From Paracidovorax oryzae ATCC 19882 (GTDB taxonomy: Bacteria; Pseudomonadota; Gammaproteobacteria; Burkholderiales; Burkholderiaceae_C), in contig NZ_KK366049.1 of assembly GCF_000687165.1 (NCBI RefSeq), positions 62,001 to 126,000 on the forward strand: a DNA stretch of 64,000 bases, read 5' to 3'. A program made the position numbers and the translations under genes. Of this stretch, positions 1 to 9,066 are shown piece by piece (the stretch's first letter is position 1; every line of letters begins with the position of its first letter). The notes below the pieces were generated by a model. The model did no database searches and had not been told where the DNA came from. It worked only from the letters and a program-made list of their open reading frames with translations.

Positions 1-230
1 CCGATCTCCACCACCATCGCGCGGCGGCGCAGGCTGTCCAGTGCCTCCTGCACTTCTGCGTCGGAAAGCGTGGTCACCGGGTCGCGGCTCGACTTCTGGT
101 TGCAGCCGGTCACCACCGCGTTCAGGGTGAGCGGATAGCTGTCGGGCACCGTGCGGGCCTTTTCCATCAGGGTACCGAGCACGCGGGCTTCGGCGGCGGT
201 CAGGGGCTGGAGGCGGGGATCGAAGGGCAT
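1..230 (-). CDS. YceH-family (DUF480) protein, N-terminal part
   Basis: Reading the minus strand from the ATG at 230 gives a protein starting [19 protein letters not shown], followed by an [13 protein letters not shown] stretch and the [10 protein letters not shown] motif. These are hallmarks of the YceH/DUF480 family of winged-helix-like proteins of unknown role, whose members are about 200-220 residues long. Only about 76 residues are present because the gene runs off the left edge. It is divergent from purN, with 67 nt between the two starts. Family assignment is secure from the motif; function is not known. Confidence 0.85.
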   Translation of the reverse strand, partial: MPFDPRLQPLTAAEARVLGTLMEKARTVPDSYPLTLNAVVTGCNQKSSRDPVTTLSDAEVQEALDSLRRRAMVVEI

Positions 231-297
231 GGCAAAAAGGCGGGTGGCGCCGCGGCAAGCAAGGAGGAGGAACGGACGCGGCGATAATCCGCGCCCC

Positions 298-876
298 ATG
301 AAGAACATCGTGATTTTGATCTCGGGCGGGGGCTCCAACATGGCGGCCATCGTGCGGACGGCCCGGATGCAGGACTGGGCAGGCCGCCACGGCGTGCGGG
401 TGGCAGCCGTGCTGAGCAACAAGGCCGATGCGCCCGGCCTCGCCTGGGCGCGGGAGCAGGGCATCGCCACGGACGCCGTGGACCACCGGGCCCATGCCTC
501 GCGGGAAGCCTTCGACGCAGCACTCGCGCAGCGGATCGACGCGCACGATCCCGCGCTGGTGGTGCTGGCCGGCTTCATGCGCATCCTCACACCCGGCTTC
601 GTCGCGCACTATGCAGGGCGGTTGGTCAACATCCACCCTTCGCTCCTGCCGGCCTTCCCCGGCCTGCATACCCACCAGCGCGCCATCGACGCGGGCTGCA
701 AGGTGGCCGGGGCGTCCGTGCACCTCGTCACCCCCGAACTGGATGCCGGGCCCATCCTGGCCCAGGGCGTCGTGCCGGTGCTGCCGGGCGACACGGCCGA
801 GCGCCTGGCCGAGCGCGTGTTGGCGCAGGAGCATGCGATCTACGCGCCTGCAGTGCTGCAACGGCTGCTGTCCTGA
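298..876 (+). CDS. purN: Phosphoribosylglycinamide formyltransferase
   Basis: A 192-residue cytoplasmic enzyme that transfers the formyl group of 10-formyltetrahydrofolate to GAR in the third step of de novo purine synthesis. The N-terminal glycine-rich phosphate loop (ISGGGSNM, residues 8-15) and the folate/catalytic motif [12 protein letters not shown] are intact. The catalytic triad corresponds to N111, H113 and D149 (in ELDAGPIL). Length matches E. coli PurN (212) within normal variation. The ATG at 298 is chosen because the protein begins exactly at the conserved first beta strand; upstream in-frame codons encode low-complexity Arg-rich sequence. Next to it is a convergent membrane protein gene. 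Confidence 0.95.
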   Translation: MKNIVILISGGGSNMAAIVRTARMQDWAGRHGVRVAAVLSNKADAPGLAWAREQGIATDAVDHRAHASREAFDAALAQRIDAHDPALVVLAGFMRILTPGFVAHYAGRLVNIHPSLLPAFPGLHTHQRAIDAGCKVAGASVHLVTPELDAGPILAQGVVPVLPGDTAERLAERVLAQEHAIYAPAVLQRLLS

Positions 877-914
877 CGCTTTTCGCTGATGCGGTCAGCG
901 GATGCGCCCGCGCA

Positions 915-1478
915 TCAGAGCGTCGAAACGATTTTTCCGGGGTGGCTGCCGTCCAGCAGGTCCCTGGCCAGCTGTGCCTGGTGCGTGTCCGTGGGATGGA
1001 CCACCACGGCCCAATGCCCGTCGCGCAGCGCGGAACGTACTTGGGTGATCAGCCGCACATGGTCCGGCCGCAGCGAAACCAGGCCGCCGAGCAGCAGGCC
1101 GAAGGCGGTGGCGAGGCCCACGAGGGTGATGAAGGCCTGCAGCGGACTGCCCGCCACCATGGCCTGGCCGCTGCGCAGCAGCCAGGCGTAGAACAGTACA
1201 CCCGCCAGTGCGCCTGCCAGTCCGGACACGAGGTGCGAACGCAGCAGCGTGCGGAAGATACCTGCCTGTTCCGGTTCCAGGGCGCGGCCGAACAGTTCAG
1301 CCCGCGAAGCGCGAGCGTCCTGCGGTCCCAGCAGCCTGACCTGCTGCGGCTGCAGGCCATGCAGCCGCAGCAGGCGGCCGGCGAGCGCCTCGGCCGGCGG
1401 TTTGTCATCGTAGATTCCAGCGATCTTGGTCAGGGATCTTTCCCCGAACATGCCTTGCAACAAATGGTCCATGGGCAC
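915..1478 (-). CDS. Hypothetical membrane protein with two predicted TM segments
   Basis: A 187-residue protein of unknown function. Residues 1-75 are soluble and charged, with a RSLTKIAGIYDD segment near the start. Two hydrophobic stretches follow (about 85-105 and 110-130: GLAGALAGVLFYAWLL and FITLVGLATAFGLLLGGLV), then a soluble C-terminal domain of about 55 residues. The pattern resembles small stress-associated inner-membrane proteins in which short alpha/beta domains flank a helical hairpin, but I recognise no named family. It converges with purN, with 38 nt between the stop codons. It probably forms its own transcript, since the next minus-strand gene (1596-1862) is 117 nt upstream. 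Confidence 0.7.
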   Translation of the reverse strand: MPMDHLLQGMFGERSLTKIAGIYDDKPPAEALAGRLLRLHGLQPQQVRLLGPQDARASRAELFGRALEPEQAGIFRTLLRSHLVSGLAGALAGVLFYAWLLRSGQAMVAGSPLQAFITLVGLATAFGLLLGGLVSLRPDHVRLITQVRSALRDGHWAVVVHPTDTHQAQLARDLLDGSHPGKIVSTL

Positions 1479-1595
1479 AACGTTATGCAGGCATGGACTG
1501 CCGGCCTGTAGGACGCCTGCCGTTGCCCACGACGGGCGTACGCCGCGGGCGGGCGCCGGCCGGCTTCCGACGGGCCTGCGGCAGCCTTCGCGTGG

Positions 1596-1862
1596 TCAGC
1601 CCGCCGTATCGGATGCGACGGGCTCGAACCGGTGCCGGACCCGCCCGTCGATGAGGACCGTTTCCGCGAACATGGCCGCGGGCCGGACCCACAGCCCATG
1701 GTCGCCGTAGAGCGCCCGGTACACCGTCATCGGCTCCAGCGTCTCGCTGTGGCGCGCGGTGCCGATCACTTCGTAGAGCATGCCTTTGTAATGCCGGTAG
1801 AGGCCGGGAGGCGTGGGCTGCAGCGGAGGCAGTTCGCCATCGGGGTGGGAGGGGCTGTGCAT
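1596..1862 (-). CDS. DUF1653 domain protein
   Basis: An 88-residue cytoplasmic protein. Its core, GLYRHYKGMLYEVIGTARHSE followed by VYRALYGDHGLWVRP and a closing RF motif, is the complete DUF1653 domain, a small widespread beta-rich domain without an established biochemical role. There is no signal peptide or membrane segment. It lies 51 nt downstream of the pectate lyase gene on the same strand, so the two may be co-transcribed, though a functional link is not implied. Confidence 0.85.
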   Translation of the reverse strand: MHSPSHPDGELPPLQPTPPGLYRHYKGMLYEVIGTARHSETLEPMTVYRALYGDHGLWVRPAAMFAETVLIDGRVRHRFEPVASDTAG

Positions 1863-1913
1863 CGCCGGATTGTGCGTCGGCCCGGCAGCCGCCCGGGTAT
1901 CCCGGGGCCCGGG

Positions 1914-3494
1914 TCAGCGTCGCGCCGCGGAGCTTTCGAGCTTGCCCGCTCCCGCACGGGCGGTGATGCGCGCCGCCAGTTCCGAGGTGTCCTCCAGCGC
2001 GTAATCGTAGAAGTCCGACGGCTTCCATGCGGGGGCAGTCACCAGCGCCGATGACCAGCGCACGGCGGCCGTCAGGTCCGCGGGCGCGCCATTGAGCACC
2101 GTGCCGCTGTCGTGGAACGTGGAGGCGCACTCGCTGGCGGAGAACAGCGCCGCGCAGTCCTGCGTCCGCGCCGCCGAGATCCGGGCGTTCGCCACGTCGG
2201 CAGGCCGCGCGGACCGGTCCTGGCTGGTGAGCGACACCACGTTGTTCTCCGCATGCACCTTGCCGCCCTGGCCCAGCGTCATGCCGGCGAACCAGGGATA
2301 GTCGGCCGAGGCGTCCCGCGTGTTCTCGTAGTAGTTGTTGTAGAGGTGCACCATCCCGTAGCGGACCCGGGCCTGGCGCTGCCGCAGGTTCTGGAAGTAG
2401 TTGCCGTGGAACGTCACCTTCAGCATGCGCGGATTGCCGCTGTCCGCGCCGGGCGCATCGGTGCCGCCGATCAGGAACGCCTTGTCGTGGTCGTGGAAAT
2501 GGTTGTTAGACAGGGTGACGTAGTTGCCGTGCCGGGTCACGTCCACGAGGCCGTCATGGTGCTGCACCCTGAAATCGCTGCCGCTGTAGTCCGTGCCGTG
2601 CACCGTCTCGTGCCACACGGAGGGGAAGGTATGGTCGTGGCGGTCGCCGTCGCTGAAGGTGTCGTGGTCGATCCACACGTGGCTGGCATGGGCCACGGAA
2701 ATGAGGTCGTACTGCGAGTTCCACCGGCCGCCGGAGGAGTCCGTCGGGTCCCATCGGGGGAAGTCGTCGAATGCGTCTTCGAAGGCGATGTTGCGGATCA
2801 CGATGTTGGTGGCCGGCGCGTCCGGCACGCCCAGCATGAGGTTGCCGTGCAGGATCCGCGCGTCGGTGCCGATGCCCAGCAGGGACGTGTTGCCAGGCAC
2901 GCTGATCGTGACGACGCGCCTTTGCAGTTCCGCCGCGCAGGCCCGCGCGTCTTCCGGCTTGCCGCTCACCGGTCGTGCATTGCCCCAGGCGCCCGGGCGG
3001 TAGGCCGCGAGGTAGTCCGACCACAGGCTGGCCTGGGATGCATAGCCGTGCACCGACGATGCGCAGGAGCCCGCCACGTAGCGGTCCGGCGTGTAAGGGC
3101 GCAGCTGGCCGTCCACGTTCAGGTCGATGGTGCCCTGGATGCGGATGACCTTGGGCGCCTTGTCCGGCGTCCCCTTCACCGAACCGTTCGGGGCGATCAC
3201 GGCGGTGTGGCCGTAGAGCGCCTGGATGAGCTCGTTGCGGTTCGCCACCGTATAGGTCCTCCCTGCCGCGGCGCCCAGCCCCCCGGTGGTCGGCGTGCCA
3301 TGGGAGGCCCAGCCCGTCGCTCCCAGTGAATCGATGCCGCCTGCGGGCACCACCGCAGCCTGAGCGGCCACACTTTCGCCGCCGCAGGCGCACACCAGCG
3401 CCGTGGTCGCCGCGGCGGTGGCCGCCAGGCGCAGCGCCCGTAGTGTCGGAGTCAACGGGGTCGCGTTCGGTCGTCGCAGGGGGGCATGGGGCAT
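1914..3494 (-). CDS. Polysaccharide lyase family 1 pectate lyase, probable lipoprotein
   Basis: A 526-residue exported protein. The N-terminus has an Arg-rich n-region, a hydrophobic stretch and a VCAC junction followed by GGES, which fits a lipobox with Cys37 as the lipidated residue. The mature part is a parallel beta-helix pectate lyase (PL1/Amb allergen type): NIVIRNIAF, the VWIDHDTFSDG calcium-site motif, DGLVDVTRHGNYVTLSNN, and the RQRQARVRYGMVHLYNNYY segment carrying the catalytic Arg. PL1 enzymes cleave polygalacturonate by calcium-dependent beta-elimination, consistent with life on plant tissue. There is an insertion (roughly residues 125-165) with two Cys relative to short pectate lyases. 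Surface or periplasmic anchoring rather than free secretion is an inference from the lipobox. Confidence 0.88.
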   Translation of the reverse strand: MPHAPLRRPNATPLTPTLRALRLAATAAATTALVCACGGESVAAQAAVVPAGGIDSLGATGWASHGTPTTGGLGAAAGRTYTVANRNELIQALYGHTAVIAPNGSVKGTPDKAPKVIRIQGTIDLNVDGQLRPYTPDRYVAGSCASSVHGYASQASLWSDYLAAYRPGAWGNARPVSGKPEDARACAAELQRRVVTISVPGNTSLLGIGTDARILHGNLMLGVPDAPATNIVIRNIAFEDAFDDFPRWDPTDSSGGRWNSQYDLISVAHASHVWIDHDTFSDGDRHDHTFPSVWHETVHGTDYSGSDFRVQHHDGLVDVTRHGNYVTLSNNHFHDHDKAFLIGGTDAPGADSGNPRMLKVTFHGNYFQNLRQRQARVRYGMVHLYNNYYENTRDASADYPWFAGMTLGQGGKVHAENNVVSLTSQDRSARPADVANARISAARTQDCAALFSASECASTFHDSGTVLNGAPADLTAAVRWSSALVTAPAWKPSDFYDYALEDTSELAARITARAGAGKLESSAARR

Positions 3495-3618
3495 AGCCCG
3501 GCCAATCTAATCCCGGCAGCGCCCGGCACGCCGGAAAAACGCATAGGGTTTTCTTTTGCAGCGCATTGCATTCCGTAACAGCGGCGCTGCCGGCACGCAT
3601 GGATGGGACAATCGGAGC

Positions 3619-4893
3619 ATGCACCCGAAAGCCCTCCTGGATGCCTGCGCGGAACTCGTCAGGCTCACCCTTCAATTCGAACACCCCGCCGATGCCGTCG
3701 TGTCCCGCTATTTCCGGGACCACCGCTCCCTCGGTCCGCGCGAACGCGCCACCCTCGCCGAGACCGCCTACACCGTGCTGCGCAAGAAGCTGCTGTTCGA
3801 GCAGCTCGCGCGCTCCGGCTCCGGCCCGCGCGAGCGGCGCCTTGCCATCCTGGGCTTCCACGGCCCGCGCGACTTCCTCAAGAGCGCGCTCTCCGATGCC
3901 GAGAAGAGCTGGCTCGACCAGTGCGATGCCGTGCCGGTGGAGGACCTGCTGGAGCCGCATCGCCACAACCTGCCCGACTGGCTCGTGCAGCCGCTCCGGC
4001 GCCAGGTGGGCGAGGGCTTCTGGGCCCTTGCGGACAGCCTGGCCCAGCCGGCACCGCTCGACCTGCGCGTCAACGACCTGAACGCCAGGCGCGCCGACGT
4101 GCAGAAGGAGCTGGCCAAGGCCGGCATTCCCGCGGTGCCGACGCCATATTCCCCCTGGGGCCTGCGCGTGGAGGGCAAGCCGGCGCTCACCAAGCTCGAT
4201 GCATTCGTTCGCGGCGCCGTCGAGGTGCAGGACGAAGGCTCGCAACTCCTCGCCCTGCTGCTGCAGCCCCGCCGCGGCGAGATGGTTGTGGATTTCTGCG
4301 CCGGCGCGGGCGGCAAGACGCTTGCCATCGGCGCGGCCATGCGCAGCACCGGGCGGCTCTACGCATTCGACGTTTCCGCCCACCGGCTCGACGCGCTCAA
4401 GCCGCGGCTGGCGCGCAGTGGCCTCTCCAACGTGCATCCCGCCGCGATCGCGCACGAGCGCGACGAGCGCATCAAGCGCCTGGCTGGCAAGATCGACCGC
4501 GTGCTGGTCGATGCACCGTGCTCCGGCCTGGGCACCCTGCGCCGCAACCCGGACCTGAAATGGCGGCAGTCGCCCCAGGCCGTCCAGGAACTGGTGGCCA
4601 AGCAGACCGCCATCCTGCAGAGCGCCGCGCGCCTGCTCAAGCCGGGCGGACGCCTGGTGTATGCCACCTGCAGCATCCTGCCCGAGGAAAACGAGGGTAT
4701 CGCGGAAGCCTTCAGTGCGGCACATTCCGACTTCGTGGCGGAAGACGTGGGCGTGCTGCTCGAGCAGCTCAAGGTCGAGGGTGCGGCCGGACTGTGCAGC
4801 GGCGGCGCCAGCGGCACTGGCTATCTGCGCCTGTGGCCCCATCTGCACCAGACCGATGGCTTCTTCGCCGCGGTATGGACCAGAAAAGGCTGA
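3619..4893 (+). CDS. RsmB/NOP-type RNA (cytosine-5) methyltransferase
   Basis: A 424-residue SAM-dependent rRNA/tRNA m5C methyltransferase. The N-terminal third is the helical NusB-like region (DAVVSRYFRDHRSLGPRER). The catalytic domain has the SAM motif VDFCAGAGGKTLA, the motif IV loop DAPCSGLGTLRRNPDLKW and the motif VI loop YATCSILPEENEG, which provide the two cysteines of the NOP2/RsmB mechanism. The ATG at 3619 is preferred because upstream in-frame sequence has no homologous character. The gene lies head-to-head with the pectate lyase, sharing a 124-nt spacer. RsmB (16S C967) is the closest named relative, but E. coli-type RsmB usually sits with fmt, so the exact target is left open. 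Confidence 0.88.
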   Translation: MHPKALLDACAELVRLTLQFEHPADAVVSRYFRDHRSLGPRERATLAETAYTVLRKKLLFEQLARSGSGPRERRLAILGFHGPRDFLKSALSDAEKSWLDQCDAVPVEDLLEPHRHNLPDWLVQPLRRQVGEGFWALADSLAQPAPLDLRVNDLNARRADVQKELAKAGIPAVPTPYSPWGLRVEGKPALTKLDAFVRGAVEVQDEGSQLLALLLQPRRGEMVVDFCAGAGGKTLAIGAAMRSTGRLYAFDVSAHRLDALKPRLARSGLSNVHPAAIAHERDERIKRLAGKIDRVLVDAPCSGLGTLRRNPDLKWRQSPQAVQELVAKQTAILQSAARLLKPGGRLVYATCSILPEENEGIAEAFSAAHSDFVAEDVGVLLEQLKVEGAAGLCSGGASGTGYLRLWPHLHQTDGFFAAVWTRKG

Positions 4894-4921
4894 TTTTCCC
4901 AGCTGATCCGCCCATGGAAAC

Positions 4922-4938
4922 ACCGCGCATTGCGCGGT
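4922..4938 (+). terminator. Hairpin after the RsmB-type gene (weak terminator)
   Basis: A perfect 8-bp inverted repeat (ACCGCGCA / TGCGCGGT) starts 29 nt after the stop codon and is followed by CTTGTG rather than a true T-run. It may end or stabilise the upstream transcript before the desaturase gene. Assignment is by eye only. Confidence 0.35.
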
Positions 4939-5032
4939 CTTGTGCAACTTCCCGGGCACATCGGCTTCTAAAATCCCTGAAGTGCCCTTCATCGGGCAAT
5001 TTTCCCCGTCCGCTTTCTCAAAAAGGCTTCCC

Positions 5033-6247
5033 ATGCACCTTCCCGACCGGGCCGTTTTCGATGCCATCCTCACCTGGATGGCCAATGGCCTGCTGGACCT
5101 GTCCTGGTGGGAGATCGTCCTCTACACGCTGGTGACCACCCACATCACGATCGCCGCCGTGACGATCTTCCTGCATCGCGCCCAGGCGCACCGCTCGGTG
5201 GACCTCGGCGCCGTGCCTTCGCACTTCTTCCGCTTCTGGCTGTGGGTGGGCACGGGCATGGTCACGAAGGAATGGGTGGCCGTCCACCGCAAGCACCACG
5301 CCAAGTGCGAGACTGCCGACGATCCTCACAGCCCCCAGACCCGCGGCCTGGACACCGTGATGTGGCGCGGCGCCGAGCTGTACCGCTCCGAAGCGGGCAA
5401 CGCCGAGACCCTGGCCAAATTCGGCCACGGCACGCCCGACGACTGGATCGAGCGCAACCTCTACAGCCGTTTCGCATGGCAGGGCGTGGGCCTGATGCTG
5501 GTGATCAACCTGGTGCTCTTCGGCGCCATCGGCGCCACCGTCTGGGCCGTGCAGATGCTCTGGATCCCGTTCTGGGCCGCGGGCGTGGTCAACGGCATCG
5601 GCCACTTCTGGGGCTACCGCAACTTCGAGGCGCAGGACGCCAGCACCAACCTCGTGCCCTGGGGGCTCCTGATCGGCGGCGAGGAGCTGCACAACAACCA
5701 CCACACCTATCCCACCTCGGCCAAGTTCTCGGTCAAGCCCTACGAGTTCGACGTGGGCTGGCTCTACATCAGCCTGATGCGCCGCGTGGGCTGGGCCACC
5801 GTCAGGAAGGTGCCGCCCAAGCTGCGCCTGGGCGCCGTCAGGCCGGTGGCCGACGAGAAGACCCTGGAGGCCCTTATCGCCAACCGCTACGAGGTCATGG
5901 CCGGCTATGCGCGCGGCGTGCGCCGCGCCTGTCGCCAGGAGATTGCCGCCCTCAAGGCCCGCAATGCGGACGTGTCGGTACTGCGCGCCGCGCGACGCTG
6001 GCTGCACCGCGATGCCGAAAAGGTGCCCGCGCGCGCCCAGGAGCAGCTCGCCCGCGCCCGTGCCGCCCACCCGGTGCTCGACACCATGGTCACCATGCGC
6101 GAGGAACTGCGCCAGCTCTGGATGAACACCTCGCATTCGCGCGAACAGTTGACGGCCGACCTGCAGGCCTGGTGCCGCCGCGCCGAGGAAAGCGGTGTTG
6201 CCGCGCTGCGCGAGTTTTCCCTGAGGCTGCGGGCCGCGCAGGCCTGA
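5033..6247 (+). CDS. Membrane fatty-acid (acyl-CoA/acyl-lipid) desaturase
   Basis: A 404-residue integral membrane di-iron desaturase. All three histidine boxes are present: HRAQAH (48-53), HRKHH (85-89) and HNNHH (220-224), with hydrophobic segments between them (about 26-47, 150-185). The family introduces a cis double bond, typically delta-9, into acyl chains using O2 and electrons from a redox partner, adjusting membrane fluidity. The C-terminal ~150 residues are charged and helical, longer than in minimal desaturases. The start at 5033 follows directly after an AAGGC stretch; a longer frame exists upstream but lacks conserved sequence. No redox partner gene is adjacent. Confidence 0.9.
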   Translation: MHLPDRAVFDAILTWMANGLLDLSWWEIVLYTLVTTHITIAAVTIFLHRAQAHRSVDLGAVPSHFFRFWLWVGTGMVTKEWVAVHRKHHAKCETADDPHSPQTRGLDTVMWRGAELYRSEAGNAETLAKFGHGTPDDWIERNLYSRFAWQGVGLMLVINLVLFGAIGATVWAVQMLWIPFWAAGVVNGIGHFWGYRNFEAQDASTNLVPWGLLIGGEELHNNHHTYPTSAKFSVKPYEFDVGWLYISLMRRVGWATVRKVPPKLRLGAVRPVADEKTLEALIANRYEVMAGYARGVRRACRQEIAALKARNADVSVLRAARRWLHRDAEKVPARAQEQLARARAAHPVLDTMVTMREELRQLWMNTSHSREQLTADLQAWCRRAEESGVAALREFSLRLRAAQA

Positions 6248-6289
6248 CGCCAGGCCCGCCACGGCAGCTGCGGCGCTGGCTGGCGGGGT

Positions 6290-6760
6290 TTACCGTGCCG
6301 TAGTGGCGTGCGGGCCTGCCGCCCTGCGGCGCGATCCAGCCCATGCCGCCACGGCGGCCAGCTGCGCCCGCGCCGCCGTGGCGGCCCAGGCCAGGCCCGA
6401 CACGCCGGCCCCGAGCATGGCCCCCAGCGGCGAAAGGGCCGGCGCGGGCTCCAGCAGCGCCGCATGCGCCGTGGCGTGCCCCGGATTCGACACTTCCATC
6501 CACTCGGGCGCGCAGTCCGGCGAACCCTCCCGGCACTGCCCGGCTTCCAGATGGCCCAGGTCCATCTGGGAGGCCACCACCTGGCCCCATACGACAGGGC
6601 CGGACCGCAGTGCGAGCCGGCCGCTCTCCACCAACAGCGATGCGCCGGGCGGCAGGCACACCAGCAGCTTCTGGCCGGGCTGCACGGACAGCGGCGAGGC
6701 CGCGGGGGTGGAACATCCTGCCGCAGGAGCGGCGACGGTGTGGCGGGTGGTGTGCGGCAT
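6290..6760 (-). CDS. DUF2917-like hypothetical protein
   Basis: A 156-residue protein whose centre (SVQPGQKLLVCLPPGASLLVESGRL at about 24-48, then WGQVVAS) resembles the small beta-rich DUF2917 proteins of Burkholderiales; this match is tentative. An Ala-rich C-terminal segment (about 110-145) could form a membrane or amphipathic helix. A good ribosome binding site (GGAGAAACC) precedes the ATG at 6760. It is divergent from the MocR-type regulator, whose start lies 201 nt away, so it could be a target of that regulator. Many MocR genes control a divergent neighbour, but no enzyme is evident here. Confidence 0.6.
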   Translation of the reverse strand: MPHTTRHTVAAPAAGCSTPAASPLSVQPGQKLLVCLPPGASLLVESGRLALRSGPVVWGQVVASQMDLGHLEAGQCREGSPDCAPEWMEVSNPGHATAHAALLEPAPALSPLGAMLGAGVSGLAWAATAARAQLAAVAAWAGSRRRAAGPHATTAR

Positions 6761-6961
6761 GGTTTCTCCTTGGGGCGGAATGTAACGGGACAGGGCTTCA
6801 TCCTAGGGAGAACCCTGATGTGGGGACAGGCACAGGCCGTCCGCTTGCTGAGGGGAACAGCGCGGGTTTTCCTGTCTCTGTTATGGTGCGGGCCTGGCCT
6901 GTCTGTATCTGTGCGGCCGCCCAGGTCCACGGCATGATGGCCGGATCGGCCCTCCAAGGCC

Positions 6962-8566
6962 ATGTTCCCGTTTCGCTTCCGCCGAGGCGTCTTCGCCATG
7001 CACGATTCCGCTGCCGAACTTCCCCTGCCGCCCGCCGCGAAGGCCTCGGCCCAGCCGCGCTACCGGCAGATCGCCGGCCTGTACACGCAGGCCATCACGG
7101 CTGGCAGCCTGCAGCCCGGCCAGCGCCTGCCCTCCGTCCGGGAGCTGTGCCAGCGGCACGGCGTGAGCCTCACCACCGCCCTGCAGGTGCTGCGGCATCT
7201 CGAGGCCGAAGGCTTCGCCCAGGCGCGCGAGCGGGTGGGGTACTTCGCCTCCGTTCCCGGCCGCGTGTCCTCGCTGCCCGCCGCCCGCGAGCCGGAGCTG
7301 CACGAGCCGCTCGCGCCGGACCCGCATGTGTTCGCCGGCATCAACGAGCGCATCTCCACCTTCCTGGAAAAGGCCCGCCGGGCGCCCCTGGCACTGGACC
7401 TGGGCAGCGCCATGCCGGCGCCCGCGCTGTTCGATGCGGAGGCGCTCAACCGCCTCGCGATCCGGCTGCTGCGCGAGCAGCCCGACATCCTCGTGTACAG
7501 CCCGTCCGCGCCGTCCACGCATCCGGAGTTCCAGCGGGCCATGGCGCACCACGCACTGAGCTTCGGCCTCAGCCTCGCACCCGAGGGCATCGGTGCCACG
7601 CACGGCAACTCGGAGGCCGTCAACCTCGCCCTCGATGCAGTGGCCGAGCCCGGCGACGTGATCGCGGTCGAATCGCCCACCTTCTTCGGCATCCTGCAGG
7701 CCATCGAGGTGCGCGGCCTGCGTGCGCTCGAGATTCCCTGCAGCCCGCACACCGGCATATCGATCGAGGCCCTGGAGCTCGCGGCCCGCAACGAGCCCCG
7801 GCTCAGGGCGGTGGTGGTGGTGCCGCACCTGCAGATGCCCCAGGGCAGCGTCATGCCCGATGCCCACAAGGAGCGCCTCGTCGCGCTGTGCGTGGAGCAC
7901 GGCCTCGCCCTCATCGAGGACGACATCTACCGCGAGTTCGTCGAGTCCGCCCAGCCGATGCGGCCCGCCAAGGCCTGGGACCGCCCGGGCGACGCGGGAC
8001 AGGTGATCTACTGCGCCTCCCTCAGCAAGAGCTTCGCGCCCGGGCTGCGCCAGGGGTGGATGAGCGCGGGGCGCTGGAACGCGCGCGTGCAGATGCTGAA
8101 GTTCGCCCGCACGCGGAACATGCAGACCTGGTCGCAGCTGCTCGCCGCCCGCACCGTGGGTTCTCCCGCCTACGACCGGCACCTGCGCCGCATGCGTGCG
8201 TCGCTGAAAGAGCAGCGCGAGCAGTCGGCCCGCGCGGTGGCCCGGTACTTCCCTGCGGGAACGCGCCTGAGCCTGCCGCCCGGCGGCATCAGCCTGTGGC
8301 TGGAACTGCCCACGGGCCTGTCCTCCACGCGGCTCTACGACGACGCCCTGGCGCGCGGCATCCGCGTGGCGCCCGGGCCCATGTTCTCCAATACCGGCCG
8401 CTACGAGCGCTTTCTGCGGCTCAGCTGCGGCATGCCCTTCACACCGGCGGTGGAAGAGGGCTACCGGGTGCTGGGCGAGTTGCTGGCCGGCCAGTGCGAT
8501 GCCTTGCTACAGAAGGCCGGCCGCGCGCCGCTGCGGGAAGAGGGCCGCCGGGCCGCTGCGGCCTGA
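6962..8566 (+). CDS. MocR-type GntR regulator (HTH plus aminotransferase-like domain)
   Basis: A protein of up to 534 residues. An N-terminal GntR winged helix (about 35-100: YRQIAGLYTQAITAGSL, LPSVRELCQRHGVSLTTALQVLRHL) is fused to a fold-type I PLP-dependent aminotransferase domain that acts as effector sensor in MocR regulators. The PLP lysine lies in SLSKSF (K356) and the PLP-phosphate Arg region in GLRQGWMSAG. The alternative start at 6998 (MHDSAAEL) is equally possible; AAGG sits 5 nt before the first. The intergenic region holds two similar CCTGTCT-containing stretches (around 6881 and 6918) that could be operator half sites. Regulated genes are unknown; the divergent DUF2917-like gene is the first candidate. 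Confidence 0.9.
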   Translation: MFPFRFRRGVFAMHDSAAELPLPPAAKASAQPRYRQIAGLYTQAITAGSLQPGQRLPSVRELCQRHGVSLTTALQVLRHLEAEGFAQARERVGYFASVPGRVSSLPAAREPELHEPLAPDPHVFAGINERISTFLEKARRAPLALDLGSAMPAPALFDAEALNRLAIRLLREQPDILVYSPSAPSTHPEFQRAMAHHALSFGLSLAPEGIGATHGNSEAVNLALDAVAEPGDVIAVESPTFFGILQAIEVRGLRALEIPCSPHTGISIEALELAARNEPRLRAVVVVPHLQMPQGSVMPDAHKERLVALCVEHGLALIEDDIYREFVESAQPMRPAKAWDRPGDAGQVIYCASLSKSFAPGLRQGWMSAGRWNARVQMLKFARTRNMQTWSQLLAARTVGSPAYDRHLRRMRASLKEQREQSARAVARYFPAGTRLSLPPGGISLWLELPTGLSSTRLYDDALARGIRVAPGPMFSNTGRYERFLRLSCGMPFTPAVEEGYRVLGELLAGQCDALLQKAGRAPLREEGRRAAAA

Positions 8567-8594
8567 GAGCAGGTTCCGAGGCGCGCAGGAAAAG

Positions 8595-8622
8595 AAAAGC
8601 CGCCCTCGGTGGGGCGGCTTTT
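8595..8622. terminator. Bidirectional terminator between MocR and rpmG
   Basis: An 11-bp stem AAAAGCCGCCC / GGGGCGGCTTTT (one G-C register shift) with a short loop lies between convergent genes. A-tract on one side and T-tract on the other make it usable on both strands. Confidence 0.8.
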
Positions 8623-8650
8623 CGGGAAAGCGCTGGAAGCGGCTCGCGCC

Positions 8651-8821
8651 TTACTTCAGCTTCATTTCCTTGTACTCGACGTGCTTGCGAGCCTTGGGGT
8701 CGAACTTGATGATCGACATCTTCTCGGGCATCGTCTTCTTGTTCTTGGTGGTGGTGTAGAAGTGGCCGGTTCCTGCGGTGGATTCCAGCTTGATCTTGTC
8801 GCGTCCGCCTTTGGTTGCCAT
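8651..8821 (-). CDS. rpmG: 50S ribosomal protein L33
   Basis: A 56-residue basic ribosomal protein with the typical L33 N-terminus ([19 protein letters not shown]) and the [10 protein letters not shown] and KYDP-like [11 protein letters not shown] motifs. It is located 11 nt downstream of rpmB, the standard proteobacterial rpmB-rpmG pair. It lacks the zinc-binding CxxC pairs, so it is the zinc-independent type. A terminator follows directly. Confidence 0.97.
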   Translation of the reverse strand: MATKGGRDKIKLESTAGTGHFYTTTKNKKTMPEKMSIIKFDPKARKHVEYKEMKLK

Positions 8822-8832
8822 GGTGCTACTCC

Positions 8833-9066
8833 TTAAGCCTGGCCACGTGCACGCAGGTCGGCGAGCACGGAATCGATGCCGTTCTTGTCGATCAGACGCA
8901 GGGCGGCGCTGGAGACACGCAGGCGCACCCAGCGGTTTTCGCTCTCGACCCAGAAACGGCGGTATTGCAGGTTCGGCAGGAACCGGCGCTTGGTTTTGTT
9001 GTTGGCGTGGGAAACGTTGTTCCCGACCATGGGCTTCTTGCCCGTGACGTCGCAGACGCGTGCCAT
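8833..9066 (-). CDS. rpmB: 50S ribosomal protein L28
   Basis: A 77-residue ribosomal protein with the canonical start [29 protein letters not shown] split over the first 30 residues and the [10 protein letters not shown] segment near the end. It is the first gene of the rpmB-rpmG operon. Upstream, 250 nt separate it from trxB on the same strand; this gap carries the trxB hairpin and room for an rpmB promoter. Confidence 0.97.
   Translation of the reverse strand: MARVCDVTGKKPMVGNNVSHANNKTKRRFLPNLQYRRFWVESENRWVRLRVSSAALRLIDKNGIDSVLADLRARGQA

Noticed and set aside
2554-5085. Long minus-strand open frame opposite the pectate lyase N-terminus and the RsmB-type gene
   Set aside because: It overlaps two well-supported genes in other frames, has no recognisable domain, and has the composition expected for the complement of high-GC coding DNA.
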